DNA of 36,172 nucleotides from Streptomyces sp. 150FB (GCF_000818195.1 NZ_JTHL01000001.1:3428057-3464228), one strand, 5' to 3'; numbered from the stretch's first letter, positions 16,098 to 24,940 are shown. Notes: generated from the letters alone by a model not told the origin. Program-made: numbers and translations.

Positions 16098-16400
16098 ATG
16101 GCCTTACGAAAGCGCGAGGACGAAACGGCGCGCGAGTGGGAAGCAGATCCAACCGCCTCACTGGTGCGGCGGTTGGGCAAGTCCGCCGCAGAGCTCGGGA
16201 CGACGGGCGGCCGGGACGGGTGCCCTGACATCTGGCAACTGGACAACGGCGACATCGCAGTGATCGGGCGGGATCTGACAGCGCACTACCTCTCGCGTCT
16301 CCCGCAGGGCGCCAGCATCGCATCGGACGAACGTCTGATCGTCATCCCCGGCATCACTCTGGCCGCCGCGAAACCGGATATCGCCGATGCCGGGCTCTGA
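16098..16400 (+). CDS. small conserved-type hypothetical protein, first gene of the DUF6879/STAND operon
   Basis: This 100-residue protein is not recognised with a named domain. It has a charged N-terminus (ALRKREDETAREWEADPTASLVRRLGKSAAELG) and a compact beta-rich middle (CPDIWQLDNGDIAVIGRDLT) followed by LPQGASIASDERLIVIPGITL. The CPDIWxLDNGDIAVIGxDLT pattern accompanies DUF6879 genes in streptomycetes as far as I recall. The gene follows a good promoter and probably starts a leaderless message. Its stop lies 14 bases inside the next gene, indicating coupling. It may regulate or partner the DUF6879 protein; that is inference. Confidence 0.75.
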   Translation: MALRKREDETAREWEADPTASLVRRLGKSAAELGTTGGRDGCPDIWQLDNGDIAVIGRDLTAHYLSRLPQGASIASDERLIVIPGITLAAAKPDIADAGL

Positions 16401-17010
16401 CCACCTCAGGCTGGTCGATCTGGATCACGCTCCGGGCGAGCGGCTGGCTCTGGCGGCCTACCGGAGCGATTTCCAGGAACGGCAGTGGACCATCGCGGGC
16501 CAGGACTCCTGGAAACTCGAACGTGGACAGAGTTTCCAGGAGCCTGGCTTCGAGAGCTGGGAAGCGTTCTCGCTGGGGCACTGGGACGAGGCGTTGCGCC
16601 TCATCGAGGGTGAACGCGACTATCTCCGGGACTTCTCGGCGAAGAACGCGGCACGCGGAACTGATCTCTTCCGGGTGCGGGTGGTGGAGAAGCCTCTGTC
16701 TGCCTATCTGCACTGGGAGTTGCACCTGCTGCGGCTGCGGGCGGAGTGCGGCGAGAAGATCAGAGTCGTGGGCCCTGAGGCCATCAGTGGCCTGGAGTCC
16801 GCCCGGCTGCTGCCGGAAATCCTCACCCTCGGTGAGGTGACCTACCGTATCCAATACACCGAGCAGGGAGCGCTGGACGGCGCCGTGCGGTTCACTGATC
16901 CCCAAGTCGCCGCGGACTGGGGGGATTTCATCCGAGATCTCTACGACACGGGCGAGGACTTGTCCGCTTACTTCGACCGTGAAGTCAGGCATCTCCCACC
17001 ACCGGAGTAG
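16387..17010 (+). CDS. DUF6879 family protein
   Basis: This 207-residue protein fits the DUF6879 family of actinomycetes, with conserved WEAFSLGHWDEALRLIEGER, PLSAYLHWELHLLRLRAECGEKIRVV and a C-terminal VRFTDPQVAADWGDFIRDLYDTGEDL. It is cytoplasmic, with no signal peptide and no membrane segment. The family has no established biochemical role; members commonly sit beside helix-turn-helix/DUF397 pairs or STAND ATPases. ATG 16387 overlaps the upstream gene by 14 bases, and the STAND NTPase gene begins 42 bases downstream, so all three are likely co-transcribed. Confidence 0.78.
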   Translation: MPGSDHLRLVDLDHAPGERLALAAYRSDFQERQWTIAGQDSWKLERGQSFQEPGFESWEAFSLGHWDEALRLIEGERDYLRDFSAKNAARGTDLFRVRVVEKPLSAYLHWELHLLRLRAECGEKIRVVGPEAISGLESARLLPEILTLGEVTYRIQYTEQGALDGAVRFTDPQVAADWGDFIRDLYDTGEDLSAYFDREVRHLPPPE

Positions 17011-17052
17011 GAAATCGTAGACGGCAGGCAGAGCGGCAGCACGCACTCGGAG

Positions 17053-19473
17053 ATGTCCGGGACCGCCAGGGAGGTTGTACAAGCCCGCGATATCAACGGT
17101 GATGTCCATTTCCACGGCAACGGCTTCCGTGGCGACGGCGCTCTGCCGCCCGGGGTGCCACGACAGCTTCCACGTGACGCGAGGATCTTCGTCAATCGAA
17201 GCCGGGAGACGGACGAGCTCGACGCCGTATTCAGAGTTGAGGCCCACGAACCACGTTCCACCAGTGTCCACTTCATCGCGGGCACGGCCGGAGTAGGAAA
17301 GACGTCTTTCGCGCTGCACTGGGCGCACCGCCTCCTGAACCACTTCCCGGACGGTCAGCTCTACGCGAATCTCCGCGGCTACGACTCCGACCCGCCGGCC
17401 ACGGCGAGCGAGATTCTGCGCAGTTTCCTGTCTGCCCTCAGCGTTCCTGCCCCGGCCATCCCTGTGGAGCTGGAGGCTGCCGCCGCGCTGTACCGGTCGC
17501 TCTCCGCAGGCCGGAAGATGCTGGTGTTCCTGGACAACGCCGCCACCGCGGGGCAGGTCCGTCCGCTGCTCCCGGGCTCGGCATCCTGCCTCGTCCTTGT
17601 CACAAGCCGCAGCAGACTGTCCGGGCTCAGTATCCGCGACGGCGCCCGGAGGCTGACTTTGGAGCCTTTGACGGAGACGGATGCGGTGGGTCTCCTCAGC
17701 ACGGTCACCGCCGGTTATCGGGCCAAGGACGACACTCGGCAGTTGGCTGAGCTGGCTCGGCTGTGTGCTCGGCTGCCGCTGGCCCTGAGGATCGCCGCGG
17801 AGAGGGCCGCCAGTCGCCCGTACATGCGGTTGGACGAGCTGATACGGAATTTGAGTGACGCATCGGGCCCTTGGGACGCGCTCACCATTCCTGACGACGA
17901 GGGAGAAAGCGCCGTGCGAACCGTGTTCGCCTGGTCGTACAGAGCACTGCCATCCGAAGCGGCACGGCTGTTCAGGCTGCTCGGTCTTCACTCAGGGCCG
18001 GATTTCGGCGCGGAGGCAGCGGCAGCGGTCGCCGGCGCGACAATTGGCCAGGCCAGGAACCAGTTGGACATTCTTACGGGCGCGCATCTTCTGGAACAGA
18101 ACGAGCCCGACCGCTACGGATTTCACGACCTGCTGCGCGCCTACGCGGTCGACCGGGTCCAGCACGAGGAGAGTTCTGAGAACCGCGCGGCGGCGATGCG
18201 TCGAGTCCTCTCCTGGTACCTGCACTCGGCCGACGCCGCGCAGACCTGGATCAATCCGCAGGAAGCCCACGTGGAGCTCGACGCACCGGCTGTCGGAGTC
18301 CGTCCGGCCGCCTTCTCCTCCTACGAGGAGGCGATGAACTGGTACGAGCTGGAACGGGCCAACCTCCTGGCTGCCGCTCGTGCGGCGGAGACTGCCGGAG
18401 AAGACCGCGTCGCCTGGCAACTGCCGGCGGTGCTGCGCAGTGTGCACATGCTCGTCAATCCCTTCGAGGAGTGGCTGACCATGGGGGACATCGGTCTGCG
18501 TGCGGCGCGTCGACTGGGTGACCGCCAGGGGGAGACCGAGCTGCTGGAGAGCCTCGGCATGGCGCACACGCAGTCACATCGTCTGACCGAAGCCGCCACG
18601 TATCACCGAGCGGCGCTGTCCCTGCGCCGGGACATGGGTGACCGCTCGGGCGAGGCGCTCTCGCTCAACGACTTGGGACTGCTGTATCTGCGAGAGCGCC
18701 GCCTTGCCGAGGCCGGAGACCTTTTCAGCACAAGCAGAGATATCTTTCGAGAGATCGACGCTCCTCACTGGGGCGCCGTCCTCACGGCCAACCTCGCCGA
18801 AACCATGTACCAGTTGGGCCGGTTCGACGAGGCATTCGGCCTCGCGCGTGAGGCGTTGGAGGCCCACCGTGAACTGGCCAATCGTGGAGGTGAGGGCAAC
18901 GCCCTCCGGATCCTCAGCGAAGTGCGGGGGCGGCTCGGAGCGTACGACGAGGCCCGGCGGTGCGCCGAAGACGCCGTGGACATTGCCCGTAGCCACCGTA
19001 ATCGCATGTGGGAGGGGTACTGGCTGCTCAGCTTGGGCAGAAGCCAACTGGCCTCCGGCCGGGCGACGGATGCCCTCGCGTCCTTCGGGCGATCCGGGGC
19101 GTTGCAGCGCGAGCTCGGTGACCGATCGCGTGAAGCGCAGGCGTGGTTCGGTTCGGGGAAGGCCCTTGCGAGGCTTGGGGAGTTCGAGAAGTCGGCCGGG
19201 TTCTGCCGCGACGCCGCGGTGGTCCATCGAGAGCTGGGCGATCGCTGGCAGCTCGCTCTGGCCTTGGACGGTCTTGCCGCCGCGTTCGATCAGGCGGGGA
19301 AGTCGGGTGAAGCACGACGGTGTTCGGCGGAGGCTCTCGCGTCGCTCGCCGCCTTCGACGACTTCTGGGCCGACACGGTGCGCGAACGCATCCGTGAGCG
19401 GGAGCGGGAGTGGGAGTGGGACCGGCTCGCGGGCCGTGAGGAGCCCCCATCTGTCCCGGGCGACCGTCCGTGA
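17053..19473 (+). CDS. STAND-family NTPase (NB-ARC) with tetratricopeptide repeats
   Basis: The protein has 806 residues. Near the N-terminus, EVVQARDINGDVHFHG (7-22) is the short RDIxGxVHF tag seen on actinobacterial STAND proteins and other putative immune modules. The NTPase follows: Walker A GTAGVGKTS (77-85), Walker B KMLVFLD (155-161), LVTSRSRL, and the RLPLALR motif equivalent to GLPL. A winged-helix part (about 290-380, YRALPSEAARLFRLLGLH and YGFHDLLRAYA) precedes TPR-like helices from about 480 to 780 (such as GEALSLNDLGLLYLRERRLAEA). STAND proteins oligomerise on ligand binding and act as regulators or NLR-like sensors. No SARP DNA-binding domain and no recognisable effector enzyme is attached, so the effector would have to be a partner. 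Start support is weak: only a poor GGAG abuts ATG 17053. Confidence 0.88.
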   Translation: MSGTAREVVQARDINGDVHFHGNGFRGDGALPPGVPRQLPRDARIFVNRSRETDELDAVFRVEAHEPRSTSVHFIAGTAGVGKTSFALHWAHRLLNHFPDGQLYANLRGYDSDPPATASEILRSFLSALSVPAPAIPVELEAAAALYRSLSAGRKMLVFLDNAATAGQVRPLLPGSASCLVLVTSRSRLSGLSIRDGARRLTLEPLTETDAVGLLSTVTAGYRAKDDTRQLAELARLCARLPLALRIAAERAASRPYMRLDELIRNLSDASGPWDALTIPDDEGESAVRTVFAWSYRALPSEAARLFRLLGLHSGPDFGAEAAAAVAGATIGQARNQLDILTGAHLLEQNEPDRYGFHDLLRAYAVDRVQHEESSENRAAAMRRVLSWYLHSADAAQTWINPQEAHVELDAPAVGVRPAAFSSYEEAMNWYELERANLLAAARAAETAGEDRVAWQLPAVLRSVHMLVNPFEEWLTMGDIGLRAARRLGDRQGETELLESLGMAHTQSHRLTEAATYHRAALSLRRDMGDRSGEALSLNDLGLLYLRERRLAEAGDLFSTSRDIFREIDAPHWGAVLTANLAETMYQLGRFDEAFGLAREALEAHRELANRGGEGNALRILSEVRGRLGAYDEARRCAEDAVDIARSHRNRMWEGYWLLSLGRSQLASGRATDALASFGRSGALQRELGDRSREAQAWFGSGKALARLGEFEKSAGFCRDAAVVHRELGDRWQLALALDGLAAAFDQAGKSGEARRCSAEALASLAAFDDFWADTVRERIREREREWEWDRLAGREEPPSVPGDRP

Positions 19474-19496
19474 TCAGTGGGGGAGGTACGACGGCG

Positions 19497-19535
19497 GAGG
19501 GGCCGCTCGCGGCTGGGTGCCGGGGGCGGCCCCTC
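19497..19535. terminator. hairpin between convergent STAND and carboxypeptidase genes
   Basis: GAGGGGCCGC (19497-19506) pairs perfectly with GCGGCCCCTC (19526-19535), leaving a 19-base loop. It sits between two convergent stop codons, so it can serve both strands. No T-run follows, as is common in Streptomyces. Confidence 0.6.
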
Positions 19536-19552
19536 GTGTCGTTCAGGGGTGG

Positions 19553-20470
19553 TTACTTCTTGAAGCCGTAGTCCATCAGCTTCTTCGCGTCCGCCGTGCG
19601 CTTGACCTCGGAGGGTGCTGCCAGGACCGTGCCGATGACCGTCTTGCCCTTGCGGGTGGCGGCGAAGACCAGGCAGTACTTGGCCTGGGGGCCCGAGCCC
19701 GTCTTCACGCCGATCGTTCCCGAGTAACCGCCCAGCAGGGTATTGGTGTTGGTCCACGACATGTAGCGGTAGCCGCCGTTGCGCGTGGTGACCTTCTGCT
19801 TGGTGGACCTGGTCTTGACGACCGTACGGAATGTGGCGTTCTTCATCGCGTTGCTGGCGAGTTTGGTCAGGTCGCGGGGGGTCGAGTAGTTCGACTTGGC
19901 GCCGATGCCGTCGAACGAGTCGAAGCGGGTGTTCTTCAGGCCGAGGCTCTTGGCCGTGGAGTTCATCTTGCCGATGAATGACTTCACCCGCGCCGCGCGC
20001 GTGGACCCCGTGCCGAACTTGTCGGCCAGCGCGTACGCGGCGTCGCAGCCCGACGGGAGCATCAGCCCGTACAGGAGCTGGCGGACGGTGACCTTGTCGC
20101 CGACGATCAGGCGGGCCGACGACGCGGTCTTCGCGACGATGTAGTCGCTGTACGCCTTCTGGATCGTGACCTTGGAATTGAGGTTGAGGTTCTTCTGCCC
20201 GAGCACCACCTGGGCCGTCATGATCTTCGTGGTCGACCCGGTGGAGCGGCGCGTGTCGGCGGCCTTGGCGAAGAGCGCCCTTGCCGTGCCGTTGTTCATC
20301 ACGAAGCCGCCCTTGGCCGCGATCGCGGGCGCCTTGGGTACGGCGGCCTGCGCCGGGGAGGCGAGGGCTCCGGCGCCCAGGACCGTTCCCGTGGTGACAA
20401 CGACCGCGAGGACGCGGTGAATGCCCTTGATTTTCGTAAAGCCAGTCAAGCCGGTAACGCCAGTTGTCAC
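19553..20470 (-). CDS. serine-type D-alanyl-D-alanine carboxypeptidase (PBP, S11 family, K15-like)
   Basis: This 305-residue secreted penicillin-binding protein trims the peptidoglycan pentapeptide. It has a signal peptide (VLAVVVTTGTVLGAGALASPAQA, ending near residue 42). The three active-site motifs are Ser79-Thr-Thr-Lys82, Ser140-Gly-Cys142 and Lys256-Thr-Gly258. The Ser-Gly-Cys second motif, instead of the usual Ser-x-Asn, is that of the Streptomyces K15 DD-transpeptidase/carboxypeptidase. There is no C-terminal membrane helix; the protein ends KKLMDYGFKK. GTG 20470 is chosen because GGAG lies eight bases upstream; longer in-frame starts extend into the promoter region. It is divergent from an SsgA-like gene, a fitting partner because SALPs help localise cell-wall enzymes. 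Confidence 0.92.
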   Translation of the reverse strand: MTTGVTGLTGFTKIKGIHRVLAVVVTTGTVLGAGALASPAQAAVPKAPAIAAKGGFVMNNGTARALFAKAADTRRSTGSTTKIMTAQVVLGQKNLNLNSKVTIQKAYSDYIVAKTASSARLIVGDKVTVRQLLYGLMLPSGCDAAYALADKFGTGSTRAARVKSFIGKMNSTAKSLGLKNTRFDSFDGIGAKSNYSTPRDLTKLASNAMKNATFRTVVKTRSTKQKVTTRNGGYRYMSWTNTNTLLGGYSGTIGVKTGSGPQAKYCLVFAATRKGKTVIGTVLAAPSEVKRTADAKKLMDYGFKK

Positions 20471-20796
20471 GGTGAATTCTCCAAATGCCCCTACAGGGCG
20501 GCCATACGGTGAGCCGCCCGACAGAGAGACAAACGAGACAGACCAATAGATGTGCGCTCCGCGAAAGTACTTTTTTCGCAATACGACGGATTGATGACCG
20601 CGAGGGCGGCGCGAGCAGGCCGCCACCTCGCGCCGGGCTTGCGCCGACCTTGCGCACGGCCTTGCGTCGACCGTGCGCCCACCGCGCGAAGACCGACACT
20701 GTTGCTCATATTGGTATGGTTTGTACTATTAGGGACTTAAGCCCCAGGTATGGCTGGGATCCGTACCGCCCGCGCGAGCCGCAGAGGAGCTGAACG
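20471..20796. other. 326-base divergent regulatory region between carboxypeptidase and ssgA-like gene
   Basis: No credible gene is seen. Three structured sites are present: the palindrome AAAGTACTTT at 20564-20573, lying inside GCGAAA (20561-20566) and TTTCGC (20574-20579), and a GC-rich inverted repeat GCGCACGG (20652-20659) with CCGTGCGC (20671-20678). The strip 20700-20740 is unusually AT-rich and holds a candidate rightward promoter. Confidence 0.55.
20702..20729 (+). promoter_or_regulatory. candidate promoter for the ssgA-like gene
   Basis: TTGCTC (20702-20707) and TACTAT (20724-20729) are 16 bases apart in an AT-rich strip 67 bases upstream of ATG 20797. Spacing and sequence fit a vegetative-type promoter; there is no direct proof. 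Confidence 0.4.
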
Positions 20797-21240
20797 ATGC
20801 CTCCCGTCGTCGAGCAATCCACCAAGGCCTGTCTGATCACGGACGGCCCCGACCACAAGACCGTCCCCGTCACCCTCCGCTACGACAGCTCCGATCCGCT
20901 CGCCATGCGCATCGTCTTCCCCCCGGAGGTCTCGCTCGACAGCGACGAGGTGATCTGGGCCTTCGCCCGCGATCTCCTCGAATCCGGCCTGCGCGAACCC
21001 TCCGGCGACGGGGATGTGCACGTATGGCCCTCCGGCAGGGCACAGGCCGTGCTGGAGTTCCGTTCACCGGACGGAGTGGCCGTCGTGCAGTTCGACAGCG
21101 CGCCGCTGCGCCGCTTCCTGAGGAGCTCGTACGACATGGTCCCGGCCGGTGAGGAGCAGCAGGAGATGCAGGTCGAGCAGGGTCTCGGCCGGTTGCTGAA
21201 CGCGAGCGGCAGCGGTACGGCTCTGCCGCCCGGCTCCTGA
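20797..21240 (+). CDS. SsgA-like (SALP) sporulation/cell division protein
   Basis: This 147-residue protein belongs to the SsgA family, which is limited to morphologically complex actinomycetes. The family pattern is clear: VPVTLRYDSSDPLAMRIVFPPE, VIWAFARDLLESGL (the WxFARDLL hallmark), GDGDVHVWPS and VVQFDSAPLRRFLRSSYDMVPAGEE. SALPs act during septum formation, spore-wall assembly or autolytic separation and lack enzymatic motifs. A GAGGAG site precedes ATG 20797. Its divergent neighbour is a DD-carboxypeptidase, which supports a shared role in cell-wall remodelling. I cannot assign which paralogue (SsgA to SsgG) it is. Confidence 0.9.
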   Translation: MPPVVEQSTKACLITDGPDHKTVPVTLRYDSSDPLAMRIVFPPEVSLDSDEVIWAFARDLLESGLREPSGDGDVHVWPSGRAQAVLEFRSPDGVAVVQFDSAPLRRFLRSSYDMVPAGEEQQEMQVEQGLGRLLNASGSGTALPPGS

Positions 21241-21293
21241 GCAGGGCAGGACCCCGACGGTCCGGGGTGGCGACGGACACCGGGGGCTACGAG

Positions 21294-21346
21294 TCCGGCA
21301 CCGGGGCCCACGGGTCCGGCACCGGGGCCCACGGGTCCGGCACCGG
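21294..21346. repeat. 21-bp tandem repeat, 2.5 copies, upstream of the tricorn gene
   Basis: The unit TCCGGCACCGGGGCCCACGG plus G occurs at 21294-21314 and 21315-21335, with a partial third copy to 21346. The period is seven codons, and the frame is open in line with the tricorn gene (repeating SGTGAHG), but the following 80 bases lose the coding third-position bias. It could be a short leader ORF, an N-terminal extension, or non-coding. Confidence 0.65.
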
Positions 21347-21431
21347 CTCCGACGCGTCCGGCAACGGGTCCGTTCGAAAAAGCGCCGGTTCTGAAGTTGC
21401 CGCGCCCATCCCACGTGGAAAGCATTGGGGG

Positions 21432-24400
21432 GTGAGTGACGACGTCGCGTATCTCCGCTTCCCGCACCTGCACGACGACTTGCTGTGCTTCGCAGCCGAG
21501 GACGACCTCTGGGTCGCTCCCCTCGCGCCGGCCGGGCACCGCCCCGAGCGCGCCTGGCGCGTGACGGTCGACCGCACCAGGGTCGGCCATCCGCGCTTCT
21601 CGCCGGACGGCCGGCATATCGCCTATACGACCTGGCGCAGCCTCGATCCGGAGATCTACCTGGCCCCGGTGGACGGCGGGCCGGCCCGCCGGCTCACCTA
21701 CTGGGGCTCCACGGACACGCGCGTCTGCGGCTGGAACCCGCCGGAGACCACGAACGGCAGCGCGAACGGCAGCGCGAACGGAGCCGTGGACGGCAGCGCG
21801 GGCGCGGAAACGGACGGCCTGGACGCGGGCGGCGCCCAGATCCTCGCCGTCTCCTCGCACGGCCAGCCCTTCTCGTACTTCTCCTGGTCCTACACCGTCC
21901 CCACGGACGGCTCCCCCGGTGGTCCGCTGCCCTGGGGCCCGGTCGCCGACCTCGCGGTCGGCGACATCGACGGTGAGCGCCGTACGCTGCTGCTCACCGG
22001 AAAGCCGCCGCACGAGCCCGCAGCGTGGAAGCGCTACCGGGGCGGCGCGATGGGCCGGCTGTGGCTGCACGGCGAGCGGCTGCTGCCGGACGTGGGCGGC
22101 CATATCGACTGCCCGATGCTCGTCGACGGACGGGTCGCCTTCCTCTCCGACCACGAGGGCGTCGGCAATCTCTACTCCTGCCTGCCCGACTCCACGGATC
22201 TGCGCCGGCACACCGACCACGACGCCTTCTACGCCCGGCACGCCTCGTCCGACGGCCGCCGGGTCGTCTACCAGTGCGCGGGCGACCTGTGGCTGGTCGA
22301 CGGGCTGACCCCGGATTCGCAGCCGCGCAAGCTGGAGATACGCCTCGGTGGGCAGCGCGCCGGGCGCCGCGTGTACCAGGTGCCCGCTTCCAGCCACCTC
22401 CGGTCGATGTCCGTGGACACGACAGGGCGCGCGAGCGCCGTCTCCGTACGCGGCAGCCTCTACTGGCTCACGCACCGTGACGGCCCGGCCCGGCTGATCG
22501 CCGGCACCCCCGGCGTACGGGTCAGGGCGCCCGAGATGCTCGGCAGCGGCGGCCAGGTCGCGTACATCACGGACGCCGACGGCGAGGACGCCGTCGAGAT
22601 CGCCTACCTGCCCCGGGCGAGCGGCCACCGCGAGCCGCGCAGGCTCGCTTCCGGGCATCTCGGCCGGGTGCACGAGATGGTGGCGGACCCGGAGGGGCGC
22701 CGGATCGCAATCGCCTCGAACGACGGGCGGCTGCTGCTCCTCGATGTGACGGAGGAGGCGGCGGAGGAGTCCACCGGCAAGGCGAGCGGTGAGGTCGCGA
22801 GCGAGGCGGGCCAGGTCACCGAGCTGATCCGGTCGATCAACGGCCCGGTGGCCGACCTGGCGTTCTCACCCGACGGCGACTGGCTGACCTGGTCCCACCC
22901 CGGCATAGGGCGTTCGCTGCGGCAGATCAAGATCGCCAAGATCGCGGGAAGCTTCGCGCACACGGTCGTCGACGTCACCAACGGGCGCTTCGAGGACGAG
23001 AACCCCGTCTTCACCAGTGACGGCCGCTATCTCGCGTTCCTGTCCTGGCGCGGCTTCGACCCGGTGTACGACGTGCACACCGGCGACCTGTCCTTCCCGC
23101 TGGGCTGCCGGCCGTACCTCGTACCGCTGTCGTCCGCGACGCCCTCCCCCTTCGCGCTGACGGCGGAAGGCCGGCCGGCCGCCGGGGGGCTCGATCCGAC
23201 GGTCAGCGACTCGGGCGACGGTACGGTCCTGGTCGAGGTCGAGGGGCTCGCCGACCGGGTCACGCCCTTCCCCGTGACGGCTTCGAAGTACTCCACACTC
23301 CGTCCGGTCAGCGGCGGCGGGCTCGTCTGGCTGCGCTGGCCGATCTCGGGCGCCCTCGGCGAGACCTTCGCCAACCCCGCCGACATGTCGGGCCGTCCCA
23401 CGCTCGAACACTTCGACATCGCGAAGGCGCGCAGGAGTGAACTGGTCAGCCATCTCGACTGGTTCGCGCCGAGCGGCGACGGCAGCCGTCTGGTCGTGGT
23501 GGACGACGACGAGTTGAGCGCCGTACCCGCCACCGAGCCCGGCGACGGCGACTCGACCGTCCATGTCGACCTGCGCCGGGTGCTGCACGAGGTCGATCCG
23601 GCGGCCGAGTGGCGCCAGGCGTACGACGAGGCGGGCCGCATCATCCGCGCGTACTTCTGGGAGCCGGACATGTGCGGGATCGACTGGGACGGGGTGCTCG
23701 CGCAGTACCGTCCGCTGGTCGAACGCGTCGCCTCACCCGACGAGTTCGCGGATCTGCTCCGCGAGGTCATGGGCGAACTGGGTACGTCACACGCGTATGT
23801 GACCCCGGCCAGGCGCAACGAGGGACCCCGCCACTACCAGCGCCCGATGGGCCTGCTCGGCGCCAACCTCGTGTGCAGGGACGGGGATTGGATGATCAAG
23901 CGGATCCTGCCCGGCGACTCGTCGGACTCCAAGGCCCGTTCACCGCTGGCCGGTACGGGCATCCGCGAGGGCGCCGTCCTCACCCATGTCGACGGGCGGC
24001 CCGTCGACCCGGTGGCCGGCCCCTACCCGCTGCTGTCGGCGGCCGGCGGCACCACCGTGGAGCTGACGTTCCGGACGGCGGGCCGCGACGCCTCGCGCCG
24101 GGTGGCCGTCGTACCGCTCATCGACGAACGGCCGCTGCGCTACCAGGACTGGGTGGCCAAGCGCCGGGAGGTCGTGCGCGAGATCAGCGGCGGCAGGTGC
24201 GGCTATCTGCACATCCCCGACATGGGCGGCTCGGGCTGGGCGCAGTTCAACAGGGACCTGCGTCTTGAGGTCTCGCGGCCCGCGCTGATCGTGGACGTAC
24301 GGGGCAACGCGGGCGGCCACATCAGCGAGTTGGTCGTCGAGAAGCTGACCCGCCGCATCCTCGGCTGGGACCTGACACGCAACGCGCAGCCGGTGTCGTA

Positions 24401-24842
24401 CGCCTCCAACTCGCCGCGCGGGCCGGTCGTCGCGCTCGCCGACGAGGCGACCTCGTCCGACGGCGACATGATCACGGCGGCGTTCCGGCTGCTCGGCCTC
24501 GGGCCCGTCGTCGGGCAGCGGACCTGGGGCGGGGTGGTCGGGGTGACGGGCCGGCACCGGCTCGGGGACGGCACGGTGATCACGGTGCCGATGAACGCCG
24601 CGTGGTTCGACGCGTACGGCTGGTCCGTCGAGAACCACGGCGTCGAGCCCGACATCGAGGCGCTGCGCACCCCGCTCGACTGGGCGGAGGGGCGGCACGC
24701 GCAGCTCGACGACGCGGTGTGGGTGGCGCTCGACCTGCTGGCCGCGCACCCGGCCTCGGTACCGCCACCGGGGTACGGGGCGGTGCCGGACCTGCGGAGG
24801 CCGGAGCTGCCGCCCAGGGGTACGGAGCAGGGGCCGGCCTGA
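21432..24842 (+). CDS. tricorn protease homologue (S41 family)
   Basis: The protein has 1136 residues from GTG 21432, close to the 1071 of the Thermoplasma enzyme. Tricorn assembles into a large cytoplasmic hexamer that degrades oligopeptides released by the proteasome. The N-terminal half holds the six- and seven-bladed propellers (YLRFPHLHDDLLCFAAEDDLW, RFSPDGRHIAYTT, LAFSPDGDWLTW). A PDZ domain covers about 830-900. Catalytic residues align by motif: Ser786-His787 in GTSHAYV, nucleophile Ser1009 with Asp1010 in TSSDGDM, and Glu1067 in ENHGVEPDIE. A low-complexity Asn/Gly/Ser/Ala insert (NGSANGSANGAVDGSAG) interrupts the first propeller near residue 115. GGAAAG eight bases before GTG 21432 supports that start; the in-frame GTG 21267 would add a repeat-rich leader. 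Confidence 0.93.
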   Translation: MSDDVAYLRFPHLHDDLLCFAAEDDLWVAPLAPAGHRPERAWRVTVDRTRVGHPRFSPDGRHIAYTTWRSLDPEIYLAPVDGGPARRLTYWGSTDTRVCGWNPPETTNGSANGSANGAVDGSAGAETDGLDAGGAQILAVSSHGQPFSYFSWSYTVPTDGSPGGPLPWGPVADLAVGDIDGERRTLLLTGKPPHEPAAWKRYRGGAMGRLWLHGERLLPDVGGHIDCPMLVDGRVAFLSDHEGVGNLYSCLPDSTDLRRHTDHDAFYARHASSDGRRVVYQCAGDLWLVDGLTPDSQPRKLEIRLGGQRAGRRVYQVPASSHLRSMSVDTTGRASAVSVRGSLYWLTHRDGPARLIAGTPGVRVRAPEMLGSGGQVAYITDADGEDAVEIAYLPRASGHREPRRLASGHLGRVHEMVADPEGRRIAIASNDGRLLLLDVTEEAAEESTGKASGEVASEAGQVTELIRSINGPVADLAFSPDGDWLTWSHPGIGRSLRQIKIAKIAGSFAHTVVDVTNGRFEDENPVFTSDGRYLAFLSWRGFDPVYDVHTGDLSFPLGCRPYLVPLSSATPSPFALTAEGRPAAGGLDPTVSDSGDGTVLVEVEGLADRVTPFPVTASKYSTLRPVSGGGLVWLRWPISGALGETFANPADMSGRPTLEHFDIAKARRSELVSHLDWFAPSGDGSRLVVVDDDELSAVPATEPGDGDSTVHVDLRRVLHEVDPAAEWRQAYDEAGRIIRAYFWEPDMCGIDWDGVLAQYRPLVERVASPDEFADLLREVMGELGTSHAYVTPARRNEGPRHYQRPMGLLGANLVCRDGDWMIKRILPGDSSDSKARSPLAGTGIREGAVLTHVDGRPVDPVAGPYPLLSAAGGTTVELTFRTAGRDASRRVAVVPLIDERPLRYQDWVAKRREVVREISGGRCGYLHIPDMGGSGWAQFNRDLRLEVSRPALIVDVRGNAGGHISELVVEKLTRRILGWDLTRNAQPVSYASNSPRGPVVALADEATSSDGDMITAAFRLLGLGPVVGQRTWGGVVGVTGRHRLGDGTVITVPMNAAWFDAYGWSVENHGVEPDIEALRTPLDWAEGRHAQLDDAVWVALDLLAAHPASVPPPGYGAVPDLRRPELPPRGTEQGPA

Positions 24843-24884
24843 CCCCGGCCTGACCCCATGACCTCGCGGTACGGGAGACGCGGG

Positions 24885-24918
24885 GAGGCGCACCCGGCAA
24901 CCGATCCGGGTGCGCCTC
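24885..24918. terminator. strong bidirectional hairpin
   Basis: GAGGCGCACCCGG (24885-24897) pairs perfectly with CCGGGTGCGCCTC (24906-24918) around an eight-base loop. It lies between the convergent tricorn and CsbD-like genes and should end both transcripts. Confidence 0.8.
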
Positions 24919-24940
24919 TCGTACAGCTGGCTCTTACAGC

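Noticed and set aside
16354..17991. 545-codon open frame on the minus strand
   Set aside because: It lies antisense to the DUF6879 and STAND genes, whose motifs (Walker A, Walker B) are convincing.
20880..22673. Long open frame on the minus strand (597 codons) across the ssgA-like and tricorn genes
   Set aside because: It is antisense to two genes with clear family motifs and arises from high GC3; its protein is Arg/Val/Gly-rich without any domain pattern.
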